Shown: positions 19,512 to 28,733 of the stretch, one piece after another | How positions within the stretch are numbered: position 1 is the stretch's first letter | Layout: each line of letters opens with the position of its first letter | Source: JALYJG01 sp033763555 | GTDB lineage: Bacteria > Pseudomonadota > Alphaproteobacteria > UBA9219 | Assembly: GCA_033763555.1 (NCBI GenBank) | Contig: JANRKK010000004.1 | Coordinates: 51,406 to 115,405 of the forward strand | DNA length: 64,000 bases | Direction: 5' to 3' | The notes under the pieces: model-generated | What the model saw: only the letters and a program-made list of their open reading frames with translations | The model's database searches: none | What the model was told of the DNA's origin: nothing | Made by a program: the position numbers and the translations under genes

Positions 19512-20134
19512 GCCGCGCTATCCTTCCGGCTCAATTCCGCAAGGCTCAGGCGGATTAGTTCATCTAGTTTGGCACTTGGGTTCTGCCGTCCGGCGCATGC
19601 CACAGCGGCAAAAGCTTCGGCGCGCCGGTAGCCGAGATTGATCAGCGCCGACACCGCATCGCTGGAAAGGCTGCCGGGCAGACCACCTGTATTTTCTTTG
19701 CCGCCGCGCAACGGAATCGGCTGCGCCATGAAGGCAGGCACTTTGTCCTTCAATTCCGTTACCAGACGCAGCGCGAGTTTCGGCCCCACGCCGTCCGCCT
19801 GCGTCAGCGCCGCCTTGTCCTGCGCAGCAATCACCTGCGCCAGCTGCTCCGGCGCGAGTGAGCCGAGAATGCCAAGCGCCACTTTCGCGCCAACACCCTG
19901 CACCGTCGTCAGCAGGCGGAACCAGTCCTGTTCTTCGTTGTCGGCGAATCCATAGAGATTGATCGCATCCTCGCGCACATGGGTTTCGATAAGGAGGGAG
20001 GCAGAACTTTTCGCCGGGCCGACCTGTCGCAGCGTCCGCGCCGAGCAGGTGACGACATAGCCGACGCCCTGCACATCCAGGATCACCTGCGCGCCTGAAA
20101 ATCCGTCAATTGTACCCGTCAGCTTGCCGATCAT
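19508..20134 (-). CDS. ruvA: Holliday junction branch migration protein RuvA
   Basis: Tetrameric junction-binding protein that targets RuvB. The start MIGKLTGTIDGF and OB-fold domain I are typical. Two helix-hairpin-helix motifs follow (LLTTVQGVGAKVALGIL and ADGVGPKLALRLVTEL), and domain III at the C-terminus (ALINLGYRRAEAF) contacts RuvB. The length of 208 residues is normal. It overlaps ruvC and ruvB by four bases on each side. Confidence 0.96.
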   Translation of the reverse strand: MIGKLTGTIDGFSGAQVILDVQGVGYVVTCSARTLRQVGPAKSSASLLIETHVREDAINLYGFADNEEQDWFRLLTTVQGVGAKVALGILGSLAPEQLAQVIAAQDKAALTQADGVGPKLALRLVTELKDKVPAFMAQPIPLRGGKENTGGLPGSLSSDAVSALINLGYRRAEAFAAVACAGRQNPSAKLDELIRLSLAELSRKDSAA

Positions 20135-20649
20135 GCCTTTGCCCCTGCCATGCGCGCTTCCAGCATGGCCCGTGGCCGATGATGCGCGTGGGCGATGGCG
20201 ACCGCAAGGGCATCGGCGGCGTCCGCCGCCAGTGCGCCCGACCCGGGCAGCAGCATGGCAATCATGGCCTGCACCTGCGTCTTATCGGCATGGCCATAGC
20301 CCGTGACGCATTGTTTGATGCGGGTGGCGGCATATTCACGGACGCTCAGTCCCGCCTGCCCCAGCGCCAGCATGGCGGCGCCCCGCGCCTGCCCCAGCTT
20401 CAGGGCCGACAGGGCATTCTTGTTAACGAAGGTTTCCTCAATGGCGGATTCATCCGGACGATAGCGAGTAACGATGTCGCTGAGCCCTTCGGCTAACTCG
20501 CACAGCCGCGTCGCCATCGGGATATTGGCTGCCGGACTGATTCGGCCTGCCGCAATAAAGGACAGGCGGTTGCCATCCTGCGCCACAATTCCCCATCCGG
20601 TATGCCGGAGACCGGGGTCGAGACCGAGAATCGTGCATGCTTGTATCAT
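20131..20649 (-). CDS. ruvC: Crossover junction endodeoxyribonuclease RuvC
   Basis: Resolvase that nicks Holliday junctions symmetrically. It has the RNase H-like fold, with the first catalytic Asp in LGLDPGLRHTGWG, Glu in AIEETFVNKNA, and the late acidic residues in DAADALAVAIAHAHH. The start at 20649 (MIQACTILG) gives 172 residues, the usual size; the long open frame upstream to 20943 lies opposite the NfeD gene and is not part of it. It is first in the ruvC-ruvA-ruvB-SBP-ybgC unit. Confidence 0.95.
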   Translation of the reverse strand: MIQACTILGLDPGLRHTGWGIVAQDGNRLSFIAAGRISPAANIPMATRLCELAEGLSDIVTRYRPDESAIEETFVNKNALSALKLGQARGAAMLALGQAGLSVREYAATRIKQCVTGYGHADKTQVQAMIAMLLPGSGALAADAADALAVAIAHAHHRPRAMLEARMAGAKA

Positions 20650-20715
20650 CGAGACGAATCTATCACATTCGGCATGGATTGGAACAAGCCCGGAACGGGC
20701 TGGAAGGACGGCACC

Positions 20716-21159
20716 ATGGCTTTGGAATGGTATCATTGGGCGATTTTGGGTGTCGTTTTGACGGTACTGGAACTGGTAGTTCCAGCTTTCGTACTGGTCT
20801 GGTTCGGGCTCGGTGCGCTGCTGGTGGCGCTGGGGCTTTTCCTGATGCCGGATTTGAGCTTTATCACCCAGCTTCTGATCTGGATTATCGCTTCGGTCGA
20901 CCTTGTCCTGCTCTGGTTCAAGGTTTTCAAGCCGCATCAGCACAAGATTCTGGTCGGGCGTTCATCGGCACAAGCAATTGGCGAGATTGGCCTGCTGGTG
21001 AATGATGTCGAGCCGTTTCAAAAAGGCCGTGTCCGTTTTCAAATTCCGCTGATCGGCGCCGATGTGTGGGAATGTGTCGCCGATGAATCCATCAAGGCCG
21101 GAAGCCGCGTGAAAGTCATCAGCGTCGAAGGCAGCTTGCTCAAAATCACCAAAGCCTAA
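20716..21159 (+). CDS. NfeD-family membrane protein
   Basis: A 147-residue short NfeD protein. Two to three transmembrane helices (AILGVVLTVLELVVPAFVLVW, then the FITQLLIWIIASVDLVLLWF region) precede a C-terminal OB-fold domain (GEIGLLVNDV through GSRVKVISVEGSLLKI). NfeD proteins are thought to partner with SPFH proteins in membrane microdomains, and the next gene encodes one. ATG 20716 has GGAAGG 7 bases upstream and is preferred over earlier in-frame starts. It is divergent from ruvC, with 66 bases between them. Confidence 0.88.
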   Translation: MALEWYHWAILGVVLTVLELVVPAFVLVWFGLGALLVALGLFLMPDLSFITQLLIWIIASVDLVLLWFKVFKPHQHKILVGRSSAQAIGEIGLLVNDVEPFQKGRVRFQIPLIGADVWECVADESIKAGSRVKVISVEGSLLKITKA

Positions 21160-21181
21160 TTCACCTTCAAGGAGATCGACC

Positions 21182-22042
21182 ATGTCCGGCGGACAAATTT
21201 TCACTATCGCCCTTGTTATCTTTGCCATCGTGACCGTCATGCGCGGCGTGCGCATTGTCCCGCAGGGACAGGAATGGGTGATCGAACGGCTGGGCAAATA
21301 TTTTGCCACCTTCATGCCCGGCCTGAATTTCATGATCCCCTATCTCGACCGCGTGGCACAGAAAGTGGTGACAAAGGACATCATGCTCGATGTGCCGCAG
21401 CAGGAAGTTATTACCAAAGACAATGCCGTACTGGTCACCAACGCCATTGCCTTCGTCAAGGTCACCAATCCGGTGAAGGCGGTTTACGGCATCGTCGATT
21501 TCTCGGACGGTATCCGCAACCTGATCATGACCGCGCTGCGCTCGATCATCGGCGAAATGGAGCTGGATCAGGCGCTGTCCTCGCGCGATAAGATCAAGGC
21601 GCGGCTGCGCGAAAGCATCGCGGAAGAAGTTCTCGACTGGGGCCTGACGGTAAAGTCGGTGGAAATTCAGGACATCAAGCCATCACCCTCAATGCAGAAG
21701 GCGATGGAACTGCAGGCTTCTGCTGAGCGCGAACGTAAAGCGACTGTGACCAAGGCCGAAGGCGACAAGCAATCCGTCATCCTACAAGCCGAGGGCCGCC
21801 TCGAAGCCGCGCGCCGCGATGCCGAGGCGCAGGTGACACTGGCAACCGCATCGTCCGAAGCTATCAAAAAGGTCGCGGAAACCATCGGCGAACGCGATAC
21901 GCCGATGCTGTATCTACTGGGCGAAAAATATATCAATATGGTGGGGCATCTGGCCACCTCGCCCAACAGCAAGGTTGTTGTTCTGCCCGCCGATATTCAG
22001 GAAACCGCTCGCGGCCTGATCGGGCGGCTGAAGGCAGGATAA
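21182..22042 (+). CDS. qmcA: SPFH/Band 7 (stomatin-like) protein, QmcA-type
   Basis: Membrane-anchored SPFH-domain protein of 286 residues. One N-terminal transmembrane segment (IFTIALVIFAIVTVM) is followed by the SPFH core, with VPQGQEWVIERLGKY, PGLNFMIPYLDRV and DVPQQEVITKDNA. A long charged coiled-coil region (RERKATVTKAEGDKQSVILQAEGRLEAARR) comes before the C-terminus. Such proteins form rings or scaffolds that affect membrane protease activity. AAGGAG lies 8 bases before the ATG. It sits 22 bases after nfeD, the standard SPFH-NfeD pairing. Confidence 0.9.
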   Translation: MSGGQIFTIALVIFAIVTVMRGVRIVPQGQEWVIERLGKYFATFMPGLNFMIPYLDRVAQKVVTKDIMLDVPQQEVITKDNAVLVTNAIAFVKVTNPVKAVYGIVDFSDGIRNLIMTALRSIIGEMELDQALSSRDKIKARLRESIAEEVLDWGLTVKSVEIQDIKPSPSMQKAMELQASAERERKATVTKAEGDKQSVILQAEGRLEAARRDAEAQVTLATASSEAIKKVAETIGERDTPMLYLLGEKYINMVGHLATSPNSKVVVLPADIQETARGLIGRLKAG

Positions 22043-22128
22043 ACCTCTTCGTCTTTCCAAAAACTGGACAAGCGAAGCCGCCTGTTTTATGCGTAAAGCC
22101 CTTGAGACTGTTGGGTTTTCGTATCTCC

Positions 22129-23430
22129 ATGAAAGAAAACATCGCCGTTATCGGGCTGGGCTATGTCGGCCTGCCTTTGCTGGTCGGGCTTGCGCGTCAT
22201 TTTGACGGCGTTACAGGCTTCGATATCGATACCAGCCGTGTCGAGGCGCTGCGTCAAGGCGAGGACTGGACCAATGAAATTTCCTGCGAACAACTCGCGG
22301 GTAGCCGTGCAAAATTCACGGCCAGCGCCTCAGACCTGAAAGACACCAATTTCTTCATCGTCACTGTGCCGACGCCTATCGATCAGACCAAACGGCCTGA
22401 TCTGCGCCCCCTGCTCGGCGCCTGCCGCACGATTGGTGAAGCGCTGCGCGGCCGCAAAAAAGACGCCAAGGCAGGACTGCCACTGATTGTTCTGGAATCC
22501 ACGGTCTATCCCGGCCTCACCGAGGAAATCTGCGGCGCGAAGATTGCTGAAGTGTCTGGCCTGAAACAGGGTGAGGATTTCCGGCTCGGCTATTCGCCGG
22601 AGCGCATCAATCCCGGCGACAAACAGAACCGCCTCGAAACCATCACCAAAGTCATCAGCGCCGAGGATAATGAAAGCCTTGAGCGCATGGCACAGGTTTA
22701 CGGCAAGGTCGTGAACAACAATCTCCACCGCGCCACATGCATCCGTGTTGCCGAGGCCGCCAAGGTTCTGGAAAACACGCAGCGCGATCTGAATGTGGCG
22801 CTGATGAACGAGTTGGCCATCATCTGCGATAAGCTCGATATCCGTACGCATGAGGTTCTGGAAACCGCGGGTACCAAATGGAATTTCCTGAAATTCACGC
22901 CGGGATTGGTCGGCGGCCATTGTATCGGCGTTGACCCCTATTACCTGACCACCCGCGCCGAGGAGCTTGGCTATCACCCGCAAGTGATTTTGGCCGGACG
23001 CCGCATCAACGATAATATGCCGATCTTCATAGCGCAGAAAATCCTCAAGCTTCTGGTTAATGGCGGTTCGCTGCGCTCCGGCGCACGCGTCGGAATCCTC
23101 GGCCTCGCCTTCAAGGAAAATGTCCGCGACCTGCGCAACAGCCGCGTGCCGGAAATCGTCCGCGAACTGAAGTCCTTCAGCATCGACGTACTGGTTCACG
23201 ACCCGCTGGCCGACCCCGCCCATGCACAGCATGAATACGGGCTGGAACTGTGCGGCCGCGAGGCACTGAAAGACCTGGATGCGCTGGCGCTGGCGGTACC
23301 ACACGCGGTGCTGATGAAGGATATCGCAGAGCTATGGGCCTTTGTCCGCCCCAAGGGCTGGCTGGTCGATGTGAAATCAGTCATCGACCCCGCAACCCTG
23401 CCCACGCATATGCGGTATTGGAGCCTCTAG
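22129..23430 (+). CDS. UDP-sugar 6-dehydrogenase (UDP-N-acetylhexosamine type, TviB/WbpO-like)
   Basis: NAD-dependent nucleotide-sugar dehydrogenase, 433 residues, making a UDP-uronic acid for surface polysaccharide. The N-terminal Rossmann motif is AVIGLGYVGLPL, VPTPIDQTKRPDL follows, and the catalytic Cys lies in GLVGGHCIGVDPYYLT, a form characteristic of the UDP-N-acetylgalactosamine/glucosamine dehydrogenases rather than UDP-glucose dehydrogenase. The C-terminal domain has VGILGLAFKENVRDLRNS. ATG 22129 (MKENIAVIG) fits the family start. No polysaccharide cluster surrounds it, so its pathway is not defined here. Its stop shares CTAG with the convergent coaX stop. Confidence 0.88.
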   Translation: MKENIAVIGLGYVGLPLLVGLARHFDGVTGFDIDTSRVEALRQGEDWTNEISCEQLAGSRAKFTASASDLKDTNFFIVTVPTPIDQTKRPDLRPLLGACRTIGEALRGRKKDAKAGLPLIVLESTVYPGLTEEICGAKIAEVSGLKQGEDFRLGYSPERINPGDKQNRLETITKVISAEDNESLERMAQVYGKVVNNNLHRATCIRVAEAAKVLENTQRDLNVALMNELAIICDKLDIRTHEVLETAGTKWNFLKFTPGLVGGHCIGVDPYYLTTRAEELGYHPQVILAGRRINDNMPIFIAQKILKLLVNGGSLRSGARVGILGLAFKENVRDLRNSRVPEIVRELKSFSIDVLVHDPLADPAHAQHEYGLELCGREALKDLDALALAVPHAVLMKDIAELWAFVRPKGWLVDVKSVIDPATLPTHMRYWSL

Positions 23431-24197
23431 CGCTTGTTGCGCTCGTAAATCCGGTGCAGGCCGCGCAAGGTGATGTCGGCATCAAAATGATCGATACCCG
23501 TTACGGCATTTGAAAATAGCTTTGACAAGCCGCCTGTGGCAATCACGGTCATGGGCTTGCCGAATTCTTTTTTGATGCGGGCGATCATGCCCTCAATCAG
23601 CCCCGCATAGCCCCAGAAAACACCTGATTGAATGGCTTCGTTTGTATTCTTGCCAATCACGCGCTGGGGCGGCGCGATGCCGACCCGCGGCAGTTTAGCT
23701 GCCGCCATATGCAAAGCCTGAACGGACAAATTCACGCCCGGCGCAATCGCTCCGCCTGCATAATTACCCTCAGCATCCACAACATCGAACGTCGTCGCCG
23801 TGCCGAAATCGACGATCAGCAAGGGTGGCTTGTGCGCTGTCATGCCGCCAACGGCGTTGATGATGCGGTCGGCGCCGACTTCTTCCGGTCGGTCGAGCAG
23901 GATTTGAATGCCGATATCGACATCCGCCGCGCCGATGACCAAAGGCTCACAATGAAAGTGATCGCGGCAAAGCTTGGTCAGGTGAAAATTCGCTTCGGGC
24001 ACGACGCTGCCCATGATCGCAGCTTTGACGCCTCCGGGCTCCACACCCTTTTCCTGCATCAAAGTGCGCAGAAAAACGGCATATTCGTCCGAGGTGCGCT
24101 GGGCATTCGTGACACTGCGCCATGTGCCCAGCATTTTCGGGCCGTCAAATAGCGCAAAAACCGTGTTGGTATTCCCGGCATCAATGGCAAGCAGCAT
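23427..24197 (-). CDS. coaX: Type III pantothenate kinase
   Basis: First enzyme of coenzyme A synthesis, phosphorylating pantothenate. ASKHA-fold motifs are visible: LLAIDAGNTNTVFALFDG at the start, GADRIINAVGG, IVDFGTATTFDVVD and GGAIAPGVNLS. The length of 256 residues is typical. The start at 24197 (MLLAIDAG) is fixed by the family. It is two bases downstream of birA at the end of the nuo-birA-coaX unit, an arrangement known in alphaproteobacteria. Confidence 0.95.
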   Translation of the reverse strand: MLLAIDAGNTNTVFALFDGPKMLGTWRSVTNAQRTSDEYAVFLRTLMQEKGVEPGGVKAAIMGSVVPEANFHLTKLCRDHFHCEPLVIGAADVDIGIQILLDRPEEVGADRIINAVGGMTAHKPPLLIVDFGTATTFDVVDAEGNYAGGAIAPGVNLSVQALHMAAAKLPRVGIAPPQRVIGKNTNEAIQSGVFWGYAGLIEGMIARIKKEFGKPMTVIATGGLSKLFSNAVTGIDHFDADITLRGLHRIYERNKR

Positions 24198-24199
24198 CG

Positions 24200-24916
24200 T
24201 CAATCCTGAGGCCCAAAAAACACATCTCCGGTAGCTATAACCCGTTCCGTGCCGTCCGCCAATATCAGCTGCAGATGCCCCTGCTGATCGATGCTGTCGA
24301 AATTTCCTTCTACTACGCCGTCCGGCATACGCACCGATAAACGGCCCTTTTGGGCCTGTTGCAGCCATGCCGCACGGAGAGGTTCAAAACCCTGAGCCTG
24401 CATCAGGCCATACCAATGCCAGAGGCACTCAAGCAGCTGGTCAAGAATAACTGTCAGTTCTTGCTGGATGGCATTTTCAGAACTGAGCGACGTCGCAGGA
24501 TACAGAGTTTCCTGCGGGTGATGCCGGACATTCAGACCCATGCCGACAACCAGCCAACCTTCGCCTGCCTCCAATAAAATGCCGCTGATTTTTTTGCCAT
24601 TCACCAGAACATCATTAGGCCATTTGAAGGTTATCGCCGCGTTTGGCAACAACGCGCGCACGGCATCGCCAAGCGCGAGCGCCGTCAGAAATCCGTACTG
24701 GCCGAAGCTTTGCGGACCCGCTTGAGGTCGCAGCAGAACGGAACAATAAAGATTGCCTTCCGGTGACTCCCACATCCGGCCATGACGCCCACGGCCGGAT
24801 GTCTGCTTCAGCGCCCAGACAACCAGCCCTTCGGCTTCGCCCTCTTCGGCAGCCTGCCTGGCATTGTCATTGGTGCTGCTGGTGACCGCCAGCTGGCGGA
24901 TACGATAGGGCTTCAT
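24200..24916 (-). CDS. birA: Biotin--[acetyl-CoA-carboxylase] ligase
   Basis: Activates biotin to biotinyl-AMP and attaches it to the carboxyl-carrier protein. The biotin-binding loop is SGRGRHGRMWES, and FKWPNDVLVNGKKISGILLE is the conserved active-site segment. The C-terminal SH3-like domain holds DGVVEGNFDSIDQQGHL. At 238 residues it lacks the N-terminal DNA-binding domain of E. coli BirA, so it should be a ligase without repressor activity. It overlaps nuoN by ATGA. Confidence 0.94.
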   Translation of the reverse strand: MKPYRIRQLAVTSSTNDNARQAAEEGEAEGLVVWALKQTSGRGRHGRMWESPEGNLYCSVLLRPQAGPQSFGQYGFLTALALGDAVRALLPNAAITFKWPNDVLVNGKKISGILLEAGEGWLVVGMGLNVRHHPQETLYPATSLSSENAIQQELTVILDQLLECLWHWYGLMQAQGFEPLRAAWLQQAQKGRLSVRMPDGVVEGNFDSIDQQGHLQLILADGTERVIATGDVFFGPQD

Positions 24917-26373
24917 CCGCCGATGAGGCTGCGCGCGGCGATCAGTGCACTATCGATAATGGGCGTGGGCCAGACGATCATGACCAGCATGAGGATGGCC
25001 GCAAGACCCACCACGGCATGCAGGCCACGATCCGCCAACGGGTCCAGCGACCCGATCGGCTTATCGAAATACATCACCTTGATGATGCGCAGGTAGTAGA
25101 AGGCAGCGATAACGCTGCTCAGCACACCGATGATCGCTATCCAGACCATTTGCGCCTGCACAGCGGCGAGGAAGATGAAGTATTTTCCGAGGAATCCGGC
25201 CAGCGGCGGCACACCCGCCAGTGAGAACATGAAAATGACCATCGCAACAGCAAACAACGGATTGCTTTTGGCAATACCGGACAGATCGCTGATCTGCTCG
25301 ACCGCCTTGCCGTTACGCCTCAGACACAGCAGAACCCCAAAAGCACCCAGCGTGTTGAGGTAGTAAATCGAGAGATAGATCAGCAGCGCCTGAATGCCCG
25401 CTTCCTTGCCAATAGCCAAACCAATCAGCGCATAACCTGCATTGGCTATGGAGCTGTAGGCCATCAGCCGCTTGAAATTCCCCTGCATCAGACCGCCGAA
25501 ACTACCGACCAGCATTGAAGCGACAGCGGTAAAAACAATAATCTGCTGCCATTGCGGAGTAAGACCAGCCATCGGCTGCATCAGGATGCGAGTGAAGAGC
25601 GCCAACGCTGCCACTTTGGGCGCAGCGGCGAAGAAGGCCGTAATGGGTGTGGGCGCGCCTTCATAGACGTCTGGTGCCCACATATGGAACGGCACAGCGG
25701 CGACCTTGAAGGCCATCGCGGCGCAGATAAAGACCAGACCAAACAGGACACCAAGCGGCGGCGTACCACCCAGCAACGGCGCCAGTGCAGCAAATTGCGT
25801 GGTTCCGGCATAGCCATAGATCAGCGAAATACCGTACAGGATAAGGCCGGATGATAACGCGCCCAGCACGAAATACTTCAAGCCCGCTTCGCTGGATTTC
25901 GTGTCATCGCGCCGGAAGGCCGCCAGCACATAAAGCGCGAGGCTTTGCAGTTCCAATCCAACATAAAGCGCCAGAAAATCATTTGCTGAAACCATCAGCA
26001 TCATGCCGAGCGTGGCGAACAGCACCAGCACGGGATATTCCGGCCGCGCCAGTTTTTCTTCCCGCAGATAACTCCACGACATCACCAGCGACAGGCCCGA
26101 GGCGATCAGAAGGATCAGTTTCACAAAACGCGCGAAACCATCCTGCACCAACATACGATCAAAAACATGCACGACGGGAGCTGAACCCAACCCGCCGCCA
26201 TATGGCGGACACAGCAGAAATATAGCCGCAACGGCAAGAGCGACGAACGCCAAGCCCAAAGTGACGCGTGCCGAACCATCACCACGGAACGCGCCATAGA
26301 TCAGAAGCACCATGCCGAAGATCACCAAGGCGATTTCCGGCTTTACAGCCATGAGGGCGGAATCCATCATCAT
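24913..26373 (-). CDS. nuoN: NADH-quinone oxidoreductase subunit N
   Basis: Antiporter-like proton-pumping subunit in the membrane arm of respiratory complex I. The 486-residue protein has about 14 hydrophobic segments. The Mrp-type core has KYFVLGALSSGLILYG, FKVAAVPFHMWAPDVYEGAPT and FKRLMAYSSIANAGY; Lys and His residues in these helices form the proton path in the family. It is the last nuo gene here, overlapping nuoM by four bases. Confidence 0.96.
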   Translation of the reverse strand: MMMDSALMAVKPEIALVIFGMVLLIYGAFRGDGSARVTLGLAFVALAVAAIFLLCPPYGGGLGSAPVVHVFDRMLVQDGFARFVKLILLIASGLSLVMSWSYLREEKLARPEYPVLVLFATLGMMLMVSANDFLALYVGLELQSLALYVLAAFRRDDTKSSEAGLKYFVLGALSSGLILYGISLIYGYAGTTQFAALAPLLGGTPPLGVLFGLVFICAAMAFKVAAVPFHMWAPDVYEGAPTPITAFFAAAPKVAALALFTRILMQPMAGLTPQWQQIIVFTAVASMLVGSFGGLMQGNFKRLMAYSSIANAGYALIGLAIGKEAGIQALLIYLSIYYLNTLGAFGVLLCLRRNGKAVEQISDLSGIAKSNPLFAVAMVIFMFSLAGVPPLAGFLGKYFIFLAAVQAQMVWIAIIGVLSSVIAAFYYLRIIKVMYFDKPIGSLDPLADRGLHAVVGLAAILMLVMIVWPTPIIDSALIAARSLIGG

Positions 26374-27875
26374 GGTGTGCCCTTTCCGGTCTGAACCTGA
26401 TAATCCGCCAGCACCTTATCCACGCTGGCACTGAATACATTGCTGAAATGGGCGGGATAAATCCCCATCCAGAAAACAAGCAGAACCAGCGGTGCAAACA
26501 TCACAATTTCGCGGCGGTTCACATCCGGCATAGCGCGGACATCAACCTTATCCAGCGGCCCGTAGAACAGGCGGCGATAGAGCCAGAGCATATAGGCCGC
26601 GCCGAGAATAACGCCGATACCCGCGACGAAAGCGTACCCGCTGCCGGCGAGATAGGCGCCTTGCAGGCTGAGGAATTCGCCGACAAAACCGCTGGTACCT
26701 GGCAATCCAATCGAGCCCAGCGTAAAAATCATGAAGAGGAAAGCATAGTGCGGCATGTTCGTTGCCATGCCGCCGTAACGCGCGATGTCGCGCGAATGCA
26801 GCCGATCATACACCACGCCGACGCCGAGGAAGAGCGCCGAAGACACAAAACCATGCGACAGCATGATGAGCATCGCGCCATCCAGCCCCTGCTTCGTCAT
26901 GCTGAAAATGCCGAGCGTGACGAAACCCATATGCGCGACCGAGGAATAAGCAATCAGCTTTTTCATATCCGTCTGTGCCAGCGCCACCAGCGAGGCATAG
27001 ATAATGGCGACAAGGCTGAGGATCATCACCAACGGCGCGAAATAAGCGCTGGCCTCCGGCAGCACCTGCAGCGACACCCGGATAAAGCCGTAACCGCCCA
27101 TTTTCAGCAGCACGCCGGCAAGGATAACCGAGCCCGCCGTCGGCGCCTCGACGTGCGCATAGGGCAGCCAGGTATGGAACGGCCACATGGGCGTTTTTAC
27201 GGCGAAAGACGCGAAAAACGCCAGCCAGAGCAGCAGCGCCATCTCGCGCGGGAATTTTCCGCCCATCATCGCGGTCATGTCCGTGGTGCCGGTATGGATG
27301 ATCATCGCGAAAATCGCGACCAGCATCAGAACGGAGCCGAGGAAAGTATAGAGGAAGAATTTATAGGCGGCATAAGTGCGCTTTTCCCCGCCCCAGATGC
27401 CGATGATCAGAAACATCGGTATCAGCACGCCCTCGAAAAACACATAGAACAGCACGAAATCGAGCGAGGTGAACATGCCGATCATCATGGTTTCGAGGAT
27501 CAGCAGCGCGATCATGAATTCCTTGATGCGCGTTTTCACGCCGCCGATGGCCGACAGAATACAGATGGGCGTCAGCAGCGCCGAGATGAACACGAACCAG
27601 ACGGAAATTCCGTCCACACCCTTGATATAGGTGACGTTGAAAGACGGTATCCAGACATGCCGCTCCATCAACTGAAACCCGGCATTGGAAGCGTCAAACA
27701 CGCAAAGAATGGCGATCGACAGCGCCAGCGCCAAAAGTGACGTTCCCATCGCCACGCGCTGCGCAAGCTTAACGGCGGCCTTGTCCTCATCCCCACCGCG
27801 CGCGAACAGCAAAATCCCCAGCGCGCCCAGAAGCGGCAGGAACGTGACGAGAGAGAGAAGGGGAAGGTTTGTCAT
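26370..27875 (-). CDS. nuoM: NADH-quinone oxidoreductase subunit M
   Basis: Second antiporter-like proton-pumping subunit of complex I, about 501 residues with some 14 hydrophobic segments. It keeps FFEGVLIPMFLIIGIWGG, with the key Glu of helix 5, VKTPMWPFHTWLPYAHVEAPT with its conserved Lys and His, and MKKLIAYSSVAHMGF. The ATG at 27875 is directly preceded by an in-frame GTG (27878) that could also serve. Normally it follows nuoL; here four SBP genes separate them. The upstream SBP stop codon is adjacent, so translation is probably coupled. Confidence 0.96.
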   Translation of the reverse strand: MTNLPLLSLVTFLPLLGALGILLFARGGDEDKAAVKLAQRVAMGTSLLALALSIAILCVFDASNAGFQLMERHVWIPSFNVTYIKGVDGISVWFVFISALLTPICILSAIGGVKTRIKEFMIALLILETMMIGMFTSLDFVLFYVFFEGVLIPMFLIIGIWGGEKRTYAAYKFFLYTFLGSVLMLVAIFAMIIHTGTTDMTAMMGGKFPREMALLLWLAFFASFAVKTPMWPFHTWLPYAHVEAPTAGSVILAGVLLKMGGYGFIRVSLQVLPEASAYFAPLVMILSLVAIIYASLVALAQTDMKKLIAYSSVAHMGFVTLGIFSMTKQGLDGAMLIMLSHGFVSSALFLGVGVVYDRLHSRDIARYGGMATNMPHYAFLFMIFTLGSIGLPGTSGFVGEFLSLQGAYLAGSGYAFVAGIGVILGAAYMLWLYRRLFYGPLDKVDVRAMPDVNRREIVMFAPLVLLVFWMGIYPAHFSNVFSASVDKVLADYQVQTGKGTP

Positions 27876-27878
27876 CAC

Positions 27879-28733
27879 TTATGGCTCATGCTCAACCGCC
27901 GGGTAGCGCCAGTCATGCTGACTATCCGGTAGATCTTTCATCAAAATGTTACGAATTACGCCCATCTCAAGAAGGTAGGTGATGGTGAAATCGACCATAT
28001 GCTTAAGCCGATAGTCATCATGAGGCAGCAGAAAACTACCGGGCGCATATATAACCGGCTGATCATTAATATGAATTTGTCCAGGGTTGGCATCCATGTA
28101 TTTTTTAATGCTGCTATAAGTCGAAAGGCCCATATCGGCTTTACCGGTTGCAATCGCCAACATCAAATCGCCATCGTTGGAAAGATCGGAAAGATCAAAT
28201 TTTTTGGCGTTGGGAAAACGGGAATTCGCAAACGTATCGATCGCCGTATTAGGGAGAACCGCAATGGTCGTTTCCGGTTTATTAGCCCATGATATGTCTT
28301 GCGTAGAAACGTTTTTCTTGGCCGAAATAGCCGCATAAACTGGCGAGTACATAAAGGGCCGCGAATAAAAAGCAGTCTTGGTCCGCGATGGCGTAGGCCA
28401 AGCACCATTGCAGAAAACATCGTAACGCCCGGACGCAAGCCCCTGCTGAGCAACAGGCCAACCCACCTCTTCCGTCCACTCAACTTTCAAGCCAAGGGCG
28501 TGTCCGACAGCATTCATGATGTCGTAGTCAACACCAGAGAGAGCGCCCGTGTTGGCGTCCTTAACCATTTCAGGAATCCAAATGCCATAGCCGCAACGAA
28601 TGGTCCCCGTCCGCATGACGCGCTCAAAAGCAGTTTCTTTATGAGATCCAGAAGTTTCCGTGGGGTGAAATCCCATGTAGGCCAAGAGGGTGAGCGCCAC
28701 CAGCAGCGCAACTAACAAAATCTTATTAGTCAT
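27879..28733 (-). CDS. Orphan family-3 solute-binding protein (nuo cassette, fourth copy)
   Basis: SBP_bac_3 protein of 284 residues, last of four tandem copies between nuoL and nuoM. The N-terminal helix ILLVALLVALTLLAYMGF has no clear cleavage site. ETAFERVMRTGTIRCGYGIW and KDANTGALSG open the binding domain. Cys47 and Cys108 are 61 residues apart; Arg117 lies at the carboxylate-binding position of amino-acid SBPs. Its ATG overlaps the stop of the preceding copy (ATGA), and its stop abuts nuoM. It is more AT-rich than nuoM. It has no ABC permease or ATPase partner nearby. Confidence 0.85.
   Translation of the reverse strand: MTNKILLVALLVALTLLAYMGFHPTETSGSHKETAFERVMRTGTIRCGYGIWIPEMVKDANTGALSGVDYDIMNAVGHALGLKVEWTEEVGWPVAQQGLASGRYDVFCNGAWPTPSRTKTAFYSRPFMYSPVYAAISAKKNVSTQDISWANKPETTIAVLPNTAIDTFANSRFPNAKKFDLSDLSNDGDLMLAIATGKADMGLSTYSSIKKYMDANPGQIHINDQPVIYAPGSFLLPHDDYRLKHMVDFTITYLLEMGVIRNILMKDLPDSQHDWRYPAVEHEP

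Noticed and set aside
20650..20943. N-terminal extension of RuvC to 20943
   Set aside because: The extension lies opposite the NfeD gene and adds 98 residues not found in RuvC proteins.
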